Below, in pieces: positions 11,508-16,871 of a DNA stretch of 16,871 bases (its first letter is position 1; each line of letters opens with the position of its first letter). The stretch is from contig DATIDP010000225.1 in NCBI GenBank assembly GCA_035456265.1, forward strand, positions 1 through 16,871. Reading direction: 5' to 3'. Below the pieces are notes generated by a model. It saw only the letters and a program-made list of their open reading frames with translations, did not search any database and had not been told where the DNA came from. The translations under genes and the position numbers were made by a program. The stretch is from DASUPK01 sp035456265 (GTDB lineage Bacteria > Actinomycetota > Thermoleophilia > Solirubrobacterales > 70-9).

Positions 11508-14258
11508 ATGCCGGCGAAGGTGGTGGGCCGGGCCTCGGAGCTGGACGCGATCGAGCGCCTGCTGGACTCCCTCGACGCGGGGCCGGCTGCGCTCGTGCTG
11601 GAGGGCGAGCCCGGAATCGGCAAGACGACGCTCGTCCTGGCGGGGATCGAGATGTCCAAGCAGCGTGGGATCCAGGTGCACTCCTGCGCGGGCAGCAGCT
11701 CCGACGCCCGTCTCTCCTATGCCGCCCTGGCCGATCTCTACCGCGATGTCGACATCGAGGCGCTCAAGGACCTACCGCCGCCACAACGCGACGCCCTCGA
11801 CGCCGCCCTGCTTCGGGCACACCCGGAATCCGAGATCGATCCGCTCGCCGTCGCGACGGCGAGCCTGTCCGTGATCGAGGAGCTGGCGGCCGATACGCCG
11901 GCCCTGATCGTCATCGACGACCTGCAGTGGCTCGACAACCCGACCGCTCGCGTCGTCGAGTTCTGCGCGCGGCGGATGGAGGGCGCGATCGGAATCCTCG
12001 CTGCGCGACGTTCCGGGACGAGCGACGGCCCCGTGCCCGCCGCCATCGCCCTCCGTGAACCTGATCGGGTCGACGTGCGAGAGGTGGGAGCGCTCAGCGA
12101 CGCCGAGCTGCGGAGCCTGCTGAGCGCTCGCGCGGACCCGCTCGAGCGCCGCATCCTCGCCCGGATCAGCAAGGCCTCCGGCGGGAATCCCTTCTATGCG
12201 CTGGAACTGTCGCGAGGGATCCAGGCCGATGCAGCGCCCGCGGCGGGCCTCCCTCTGCCCAAGAGCCTGGAGGACGTCGTGGCCGCCAAGGTCGCGGGCC
12301 TCACCGAGGAGGTATACGAGGCGCTTCTGGCGGCCTCGGCACTGGCCGAGCCGACGCCCAGCCTTCTCGAGGAGGCGTTCGGGCCGGACGCAGTCGCGGC
12401 GCTCGAGGCCGCTGAGGAGCGGCAGCTCGTGATCCTGGATGGAGACCGGGTGCGGTTCGAGCACCCCCTCCTCGCACACGGCATATACACAGCCGCGAGC
12501 GGCCCGAGGCGCCGGGAGATACATCGCCGTCTGAGCACGGTCGCGTCGAACCCCGAGGAGCGTGCCCGCCACCTTGCCCACGCTCGTGTCCTTCCCGACG
12601 CGATTGGCGCCCTCGACGAGGCATCTCGGTACGTTCGAGCGCGCGGCGCACCCGACGCCGCCGCCGAGCTGCTCGAGATGGCGCTTGAACTCGGCGGGCC
12701 CCCGCGGCTGCTGGTCCGAGCGGCGGAGTACCACCTGGACGCCGGGGACATGCAGCGCGCCCTGGAGTTGGCAAGCGAGGCGATCCAGGAGCTGGAGGGC
12801 GGCGAAGCCCTCGCCGAGGCGCTGCTGCTTTCGACCGAGCACTTCCAGGCCGAGAGCTATGCCGAGTCGAGTGCCCTTCTCGAGCGCGCCCTCGCCGAGG
12901 CCGGATCGAATGACAGCCTCCGGGTGAAGATCGGGCTCTCGGTCGCGCAGGACTACTACCAACTCGGACGCTGGGAGAAGACGGCCGAGGTCGCCGAGTC
13001 CACGCTCGCCGCCGCCCGCAGGCTGGGCGACCCGGAGCGGATCGCGCAGGGCTGCGCACTCAAGCTGTTCACCGACTTCACCCTGGGCCGGGGAGTGGAC
13101 GAGGAGCTCGCCGAGGAGGCTCTGCGCCTCGAGGATCCCGAGGCGCGTACCGGGATCAGCGAAGCCCCATCGGACCTGGTCTTCAACGTGCTTCTCTGGT
13201 GCGGGCGTCTAGACGAGGCGCGGGAGATCGCAATCGCCCTGCGTCAGCGCTATCTCCGGCACGGTGCGGCTCCCTCCTTCGCCCTGATCACGGCGGCTCT
13301 CGTCGCGCTGGAGTGCTGGGCCGGAAACCTCGTGGCGGCGCGGGCTGCCTCCGAAGAGGCGCTCGAGCATGGTCTGCTGATGATGGGCACCACCGGGCGG
13401 GCGCTCGGCCTCTGGGCCCGCGCACACGTGGACACCTACTCCGGCGATCTCGACGAGGCGCGCCAAGTCGCCGAGGAGTCCATGGCGCTGTTCGAGCGGC
13501 TCGGCTCGAGAAGCGCTCGCTGGCCGCTGACGACCCTCGGTTTCCTCGAGCTGTCGGCCGGCGACCACGAGGCAGCCGCGGCCCGTCTCGGTCCCGCCGC
13601 CGCGCAGGCGGTCTCTGACGGGTTGCCGGAGCCCGGTGCGAACGGGGAGCTGTTCACCGCCGACGCGGCGGAGGCGCTGATCGGCACGGGACGGATTGAG
13701 GAGGCCGTTGCGCTCGTCTCGCTGCTCGAGGAGCGAGGGGCCGCCCTGAATCGCGCCTGGGCGATCGCCGCGGGGGCGCGCTGCCGCGCGCTGCTCCTCG
13801 CCGCGGCTGGCGAGGTCGAGGAGGCCGAGAGAGTCGCGGAGCGCGCCCTGGTCGAGCACGAGCGGCTGCCGATGCCGATCGAGCGCGGTCGGAGCCTGCT
13901 TGTCCTCGGCCGCATTCGGCGCCGGCTGCGCAAGCGGCGAGCGGCCAAGGAAGTGCTCGACCAGGCCCGGGAGATCTTCGACTCGGCGGGCTCAGCGCGA
14001 TGGGCACAGCAGGCTCAGACCGAGATCGACTCGATCGGGTTGCGACCGTCCGCGGAGGGTGACGAGCTGACCCCCTCGGAGGAACGAGTCGTGAAGCTCG
14101 TCGCTGATGGCCTCTCCAACAAGGAGGTCGCCGCCGCGCTCGTCGTCAGCCCGAAGACGGTGGAGGCGCACCTCGGACGCGCCTATCGCAAGCTTGGCGT
14201 CCGCCGCCGGTCGGAGCTCAGCGCCCTGCTGGCCAAGGGCAACACCGCCGACACTTAG
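11508..14258 (+). CDS. LAL-type LuxR-family transcriptional regulator (AAA/STAND ATPase)
   Basis: The 916-aa protein is the size typical of large ATP-binding LuxR regulators. VGRASELDAIERLL opens the ATPase. Walker A GEPGIGKTT is at 33-41 and Walker B LIVIDDLQWLD at 133-143, followed by an RRSG sensor-like segment. Residues about 350-840 are Ala/Leu/Glu-rich helical repeats of TPR type (for example GDMQRALELASEAIQELEGGEAL). The C-terminal LuxR helix-turn-helix is at about 852-912 (LTPSEERVVKLVADGLSNKEVAAALVVSPKTVEAHL). In this family ATP and ligand binding drive oligomerisation and activation of adjacent genes; the ligand here is unknown. It is divergent from a secreted-protein gene and convergent, with a 4-bp overlap, with an NTF2-like gene. 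It lies between the mutase and carboxylase genes, so control of propionate metabolism is possible but unproven. Confidence 0.93.
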   Translation: MPAKVVGRASELDAIERLLDSLDAGPAALVLEGEPGIGKTTLVLAGIEMSKQRGIQVHSCAGSSSDARLSYAALADLYRDVDIEALKDLPPPQRDALDAALLRAHPESEIDPLAVATASLSVIEELAADTPALIVIDDLQWLDNPTARVVEFCARRMEGAIGILAARRSGTSDGPVPAAIALREPDRVDVREVGALSDAELRSLLSARADPLERRILARISKASGGNPFYALELSRGIQADAAPAAGLPLPKSLEDVVAAKVAGLTEEVYEALLAASALAEPTPSLLEEAFGPDAVAALEAAEERQLVILDGDRVRFEHPLLAHGIYTAASGPRRREIHRRLSTVASNPEERARHLAHARVLPDAIGALDEASRYVRARGAPDAAAELLEMALELGGPPRLLVRAAEYHLDAGDMQRALELASEAIQELEGGEALAEALLLSTEHFQAESYAESSALLERALAEAGSNDSLRVKIGLSVAQDYYQLGRWEKTAEVAESTLAAARRLGDPERIAQGCALKLFTDFTLGRGVDEELAEEALRLEDPEARTGISEAPSDLVFNVLLWCGRLDEAREIAIALRQRYLRHGAAPSFALITAALVALECWAGNLVAARAASEEALEHGLLMMGTTGRALGLWARAHVDTYSGDLDEARQVAEESMALFERLGSRSARWPLTTLGFLELSAGDHEAAAARLGPAAAQAVSDGLPEPGANGELFTADAAEALIGTGRIEEAVALVSLLEERGAALNRAWAIAAGARCRALLLAAAGEVEEAERVAERALVEHERLPMPIERGRSLLVLGRIRRRLRKRRAAKEVLDQAREIFDSAGSARWAQQAQTEIDSIGLRPSAEGDELTPSEERVVKLVADGLSNKEVAAALVVSPKTVEAHLGRAYRKLGVRRRSELSALLAKGNTADT

Positions 14259-14644
14259 AGGTCAGTTCCGGCGGACAGACGCCACTCCGCGCGCCCAGCA
14301 GGCGGCTCGAACGGCTCGGCGTAGTAGCGCGTCTCACGCACGATCCTTCCGTCGGTGAACTCGAGGATCACGCAGACGTTGAAGAGGCCGCCCCGCTCAT
14401 CTTCGTAGTCCGAGACAAGCTCGGCAACCCAGACATCCCCCTCCCCCGCAAGCCGCTCCAGACGCATTTCGGGCGGTCCGCCAGGGAAATTCCGCTGCAC
14501 CTCGCGCATCCCGTCGCGATCGAAGCGCTCACCGGACTGCGGGATGTCGATCAGGCAGTCGGGGTGACGAAGCTCGTATTCGCGCTCGGCGTTCGGATCC
14601 GTCGTGATCTCGACGATCACTTTGCGGACCTGTTTCTCGGTCAC
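14255..14644 (-). CDS. NTF2-like (SnoaL-like) protein
   Basis: The product is 129 aa from GTG 14644. I chose this start because GGAAGAG lies 7 nt upstream; ATG 14689 (144 aa) is in frame but has no ribosome site. The sequence has the single-domain NTF2 pattern: a short N-terminal helix, ELRHPDCLIDIPQSGERFDRDGMREVQRNFPGGPPEMRLERL, then strands DVWVAELVSDYEDERGGLFNVCVILEFTDGRIVRETRYYAEPFEPP. The GERF-x-G/D-x-MRE block and the 'F.DGRI.RET.YYAEPF' ending are characteristic of the SnoaL-like group, where ...ExxYYxEPF closes the sheet. No catalytic residues can be assigned. The gene is convergent with the LAL regulator (the stops overlap by 4 bp) and divergent from the carboxylase gene across 138 bp that carry a strong inverted repeat. 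The ligand is unknown. Confidence 0.8.
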   Translation of the reverse strand: MTEKQVRKVIVEITTDPNAEREYELRHPDCLIDIPQSGERFDRDGMREVQRNFPGGPPEMRLERLAGEGDVWVAELVSDYEDERGGLFNVCVILEFTDGRIVRETRYYAEPFEPPAGRAEWRLSAGTDL

Positions 14645-14700
14645 GAACCAACTCTTCCAGGCAGTGCCGGGTCGCGCAACCGTCGGCATGTTCTGCCGGA

Positions 14701-14773
14701 GGCTGTCCGGACCTTTTGTTCCATGGCAACCGGAACTCCGGACAGCCGGGCGGTCGACCACTGTCCGTAGACT
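14701..14773. promoter_or_regulatory. Inverted and direct CTGTCCG repeats at the carboxylase promoter
   Basis: GGCTGTCCGGA (14701-14711) and TCCGGACAGCC (14737-14747) are a perfect 11-bp inverted repeat. Inside it GTTCC (14718-14722) and GGAAC (14732-14736) form a second 5-bp inverted repeat. A third copy of the heptamer CTGTCCG at 14761-14767 directly abuts TAGACT (14768-14773), a -10-like box ending 9 nt before ATG 14783. The layout suggests a regulator with several half-sites controlling the carboxylase operon and perhaps the divergent NTF2-like gene. Confidence 0.55.
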
Positions 14774-14782
14774 CCGGCGCGC

Positions 14783-16351
14783 ATGAGGGAAAAGAACCCG
14801 GTCACCCACGACGAGAAGCTCGCCTACCTGCGCGAGCTCCGCGAAGAGGCGATCCACGCCGGCTCCGAGGAGGCCGTCCAGAAGCAGCACGAGAAGGGCA
14901 AGCTCACCGCCCGCGAGCGGATCGAGAAGCTCCTCGACCCCGGCTCGTTCGAGGAGCTCGACACCTTCGTCCGCCACCGAACCTACGAGTTCGAGATGCA
15001 GAAGCGCCGGCCCTACGGCGACGCGGTGGTGACGGGCTACGGGACGATCGACGGCCGCACCGTCTTCGTCTTCTCTCAGGACTTCACCGTCTTCGGCGGC
15101 TCACTCGGCGAGGTGATGGCCGAGAAGATGGTCAAGGTCATGGACCTGGCCGCCAAGGTCGGGGCCCCGGTGATCGGCATCAACGACTCGGGAGGGGCGC
15201 GGATCCAGGAGGGAGTCGTCTCCCTGGGCGCATACGGGGACGTCTTCGTCCGCAACGTCCAGTGCTCGGGGGTGATCCCGCAGCTCAGCCTGATCATGGG
15301 GCCGTGCGCGGGCGGCGCCGTCTACTCGCCGGCGATGACCGATTTCATCTTCATGGTCAAGGAGACCTCCCACATGTTCATCACCGGTCCCGAGGTGATC
15401 AAGACGGTCACCGGCGAGGAGGTCGAGTTCGAGGAGCTCGGCGGCGCGATGAGCCACAACAGCAAGTCGGGAGTCGCGCACTTCGCGGCGGACGACGAGG
15501 AGCAGTGCCTGGAGGACGCGCGCTACCTGATGAGCTTCCTGCCGCTCAACAACCTGGAGCTGCCGCCGCGCGTCGAGCCCTCTGACGACCCGGATCGAGA
15601 GGACCCCGAGCTCGACACGCTCGTCCCCGACGACCCGCAGAAGCCCTACGACATGCGCGACCTGATCGCGCGGATCGTCGACGACGGCGAGTTCTTCGAG
15701 GTGCATGAGCACTTCGCGCAGAACATCGTCGTCGGCTTCTCCCGCCTCGACGGACATCCGATCGGCGTGGTCGGCAACCAGCCGAACCATCTGGCGGGCG
15801 TGCTCGACATCAACTCCTCGGAGAAGGCGGCCCGCTTCGTCCGCTTCTGCGACGCCTTCAACATCCCGCTGCTCACCTTCACGGACGTGCCCGGCTTCCT
15901 GCCCGGCACATCACAGGAGTGGGGCGGGATCATCCGCCACGGCGCGAAGCTGCTCTACGCCTTCACGGAGGCGACCGTCCCGAAGCTGACCGTCGTGACC
16001 CGCAAGGCCTACGGCGGCGCCTACGACGTCATGAACTCGAAGCACATGCTGGCCGACTTCAACTTCGCCTGGCCGACGGCGGAGGTGGCGGTGATGGGAC
16101 CCGAGGGCGCGGTCAACATCATCTACCGCCGCGACCTGCAGAAGTCACCGACGCCCGACGAGCGGCGGGCCAAGCTGATCGACGACTACAAGGCCCACTT
16201 CGCGAATCCCTACTCCGCCGCCGAGCGGGGCTACATCGACGACGTGATCGAGCCGCACCAGACGCGGCCGAAGCTGATCCGCGCGCTCCGCACCCTGCAG
16301 ACCAAGCGCGTCGAGGGCCCGAAGCGAAAGCACGGGAACATCCCGCTGTAG
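14783..16351 (+). CDS. pccB: Propionyl-CoA/acyl-CoA carboxylase, carboxyltransferase beta subunit
   Basis: The 522-aa protein has the two crotonase-like halves of acyl-CoA carboxylase beta subunits. In the N-half, KLTARERIEKLLDPGSFEE is at 40-58, GGARIQEGV at 137-145 and the oxyanion-forming GPCAGGAVYSPA at 173-184. In the C-half, GFLPGTSQEWGGIIRHGAKLLYA is at 371-393 and KAYGGAYDVM at 408-417. D415 aligns, from memory, with Asp422 of Streptomyces coelicolor PccB, which sets propionyl-CoA preference, so propionyl-CoA is the likely substrate; related short acyl-CoAs may also be used. The enzyme moves CO2 from biotinyl-BCCP to propionyl-CoA to give (S)-methylmalonyl-CoA, working with an alpha (biotin carboxylase/BCCP) subunit that is not in this window. 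An epsilon-like gene follows after 2 bp. A TAGACT box and CTGTCCG repeats lie upstream, and there is no Shine-Dalgarno. Confidence 0.93.
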   Translation: MREKNPVTHDEKLAYLRELREEAIHAGSEEAVQKQHEKGKLTARERIEKLLDPGSFEELDTFVRHRTYEFEMQKRRPYGDAVVTGYGTIDGRTVFVFSQDFTVFGGSLGEVMAEKMVKVMDLAAKVGAPVIGINDSGGARIQEGVVSLGAYGDVFVRNVQCSGVIPQLSLIMGPCAGGAVYSPAMTDFIFMVKETSHMFITGPEVIKTVTGEEVEFEELGGAMSHNSKSGVAHFAADDEEQCLEDARYLMSFLPLNNLELPPRVEPSDDPDREDPELDTLVPDDPQKPYDMRDLIARIVDDGEFFEVHEHFAQNIVVGFSRLDGHPIGVVGNQPNHLAGVLDINSSEKAARFVRFCDAFNIPLLTFTDVPGFLPGTSQEWGGIIRHGAKLLYAFTEATVPKLTVVTRKAYGGAYDVMNSKHMLADFNFAWPTAEVAVMGPEGAVNIIYRRDLQKSPTPDERRAKLIDDYKAHFANPYSAAERGYIDDVIEPHQTRPKLIRALRTLQTKRVEGPKRKHGNIPL

Positions 16352-16353
16352 GG

Positions 16354-16578
16354 ATGGCGCGGAACGGCAAGGGGCGACCCCCGCGCCCCCATATAGAGAT
16401 CGCGAGTTCGGCGGCCTCCCCCGAAGAGGCTGCCGCGATCGCCGCCGCCCTCGAGCGCTTCCTCTGGGAGACCGCACCGGCTCCGCAGGCGGCCATGCAG
16501 AGCCGCTGGCAGCAGGTGGCCCTGAGAGAGGGCGTCTCGGTGCGCGGCCAGCTCGCCGGGGGCTGGGGCCCGCTCTGA
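16354..16578 (+). CDS. Acyl-CoA carboxylase epsilon-like small subunit
   Basis: The 74-aa product starts 2 bp after the stop of the carboxylase beta gene, so translation is probably coupled. The basic, Pro-rich N-terminus (ARNGKGRPPRPH) is followed by IEIASSAASPEEAAAIAAALERFL, which matches the 'xx-G/S-x-x-S/T-PEE-x-AA-x-x-AAL' helix of actinobacterial acyl-CoA carboxylase epsilon subunits (AccE/PccE). Then comes a linker, SRWQQVALREGVS with the family's conserved Trp/Arg region, and a Gly/Trp-rich end (GGWGPL). Epsilon subunits bind the beta hexamer and stabilise or stimulate the complex in Streptomyces and Mycobacterium; this one would do the same for the PccB homologue. The assignment rests on position, size and the PEE helix rather than on strong identity. 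Confidence 0.7.
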   Translation: MARNGKGRPPRPHIEIASSAASPEEAAAIAAALERFLWETAPAPQAAMQSRWQQVALREGVSVRGQLAGGWGPL

Positions 16579-16594
16579 CACGCGATTTGCGGAC

Positions 16595-16623
16595 TTGCCC
16601 CGCCGCGCCGGTTCGAATAGAAC
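16595..16623 (+). promoter_or_regulatory. Predicted promoter of the dodecin gene
   Basis: TTGCCC (16595-16600) and TAGAAC (16618-16623) are separated by exactly 17 nt, each matching 4 of 6 consensus positions. Initiation near 16630 would give a leader of about 34 nt carrying the AAGGAGGG ribosome site at 16653-16660. Unlike several neighbours, this gene has a conventional leader. Confidence 0.45.
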
Positions 16624-16663
16624 ACCGACCACACACCCATCGCGGAGAGGAGAAGGAGGGTTC

Positions 16664-16871
16664 GTGGCCGTCGTAAAGATCATCGAGCTGGTCGGAAGCT
16701 CCAAGAAATCTTCGGATGACGCAGCGCAGCAGGCGCTCAAGCAGGCGCAGAGCTCGCTGCGGAACATCCGGGCGGTCGACGTGGTCTCCACGGGGCTGCG
16801 CGGCGAGAACCTCGACGAGTGGCGCGCCCACGTCCGAGTCGCGTTCCTGGTCGAGGGCACGGACGTCGACT
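16664..16871 (+). CDS. Dodecin-family protein, 3' end cut by window edge
   Basis: The frame opens at GTG 16664, preceded by AAGGAGGG (16653-16660), and stays open for 69 codons to the window edge. Dodecins are about 65-75 aa, so only the last few residues should be missing. VAVVKIIELVGSSKKSSDDAAQQAL is the family's first strand and helix, SLRNIRAVDVVSTG the second strand, and EWRAHVRVAFLVEG the last strand. Dodecins form dodecameric cytosolic shells that bind flavin or CoA and buffer them. In flavin-binding members a Trp stacks on the ring in the LRN-[LI]-x-W-F-x-V segment; here the equivalent position is Ala 37, so flavin stacking by Trp is absent and the ligand may differ. The gene is separate from the carboxylase operon and has its own promoter-like elements. 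Confidence 0.85.
   Translation, partial: MAVVKIIELVGSSKKSSDDAAQQALKQAQSSLRNIRAVDVVSTGLRGENLDEWRAHVRVAFLVEGTDVD

Noticed and set aside
11772..12962. 396-codon minus-strand frame inside the LAL regulator
   Set aside because: Low-complexity Arg/Leu/Gly composition without motifs; the plus-strand ATPase motifs are decisive.

Overview
The window looks like a chromosomal segment of a high-GC actinobacterium, most likely class Thermoleophilia (Solirubrobacterales or Gaiellales). That placement is an inference from strong G/C bias at third codon positions, GTG starts, several starts that look leaderless, a sigma factor fused to a zinc-finger anti-sigma module, small NTF2-like proteins and a LAL-type LuxR regulator. 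I see no rRNA, tRNA, CRISPR array, insertion sequence or phage integration module. Coding density is high, and no stretch longer than about 180 bases lacks a gene.

Layout. (1) 1-2384: a minus-strand pair, an ECF-like sigma factor carrying its own zf-HC2/membrane/Gly-rich C-terminal extension and then a secreted protein cut by the window edge, faces a plus-strand secreted protein; the gap between them is rich in dyads. (2) 2440-3387: a UDP-xylose synthase-type sugar-nucleotide decarboxylase. (3) 3423-6109: a VOC protein diverges from a MarR regulator that is followed 8 bp later by a PEP mutase/isocitrate lyase superfamily enzyme; a convergent short-chain dehydrogenase comes next. (4) 6160-7254: a non-hydrolysing UDP-GlcNAc 2-epimerase. 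(5) 7298-8834: three small proteins, two NTF2/SnoaL-like and one SRPBCC-like with a Pro/Glu tail. (6) 8879-10594: methylmalonyl-CoA mutase catalytic subunit, closed by a strong GC hairpin. (7) 10653-14258: a secreted coiled-coil protein divergent from a 916-residue LAL/LuxR regulator. (8) 14255-16578: an NTF2-like gene divergent from the carboxyltransferase (beta) subunit of propionyl-CoA carboxylase, which is followed 2 bp later by a small epsilon-like subunit. (9) 16664-end: a dodecin-family gene cut just before its stop.

How the genes fit together. The carboxylase beta and epsilon-like subunits make methylmalonyl-CoA from propionyl-CoA, and the mutase turns methylmalonyl-CoA into succinyl-CoA, so two steps of propionate assimilation lie within 8 kb. 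The biotin carboxylase/BCCP subunit, the epimerase and the B12-binding mutase subunit are not in the window. The UDP-sugar enzymes and the three exported proteins point to cell-envelope work. The most useful unexplained signals are a repeated CTGTCCG heptamer with a long inverted repeat in front of the carboxylase gene, a concentric dyad cluster between the sigma factor and the divergent secreted gene, an AT-rich 27-bp dyad between the MarR and VOC genes, and a recurring TANNNT box 6-10 nt before start codons that suggests widespread leaderless or near-leaderless transcription.
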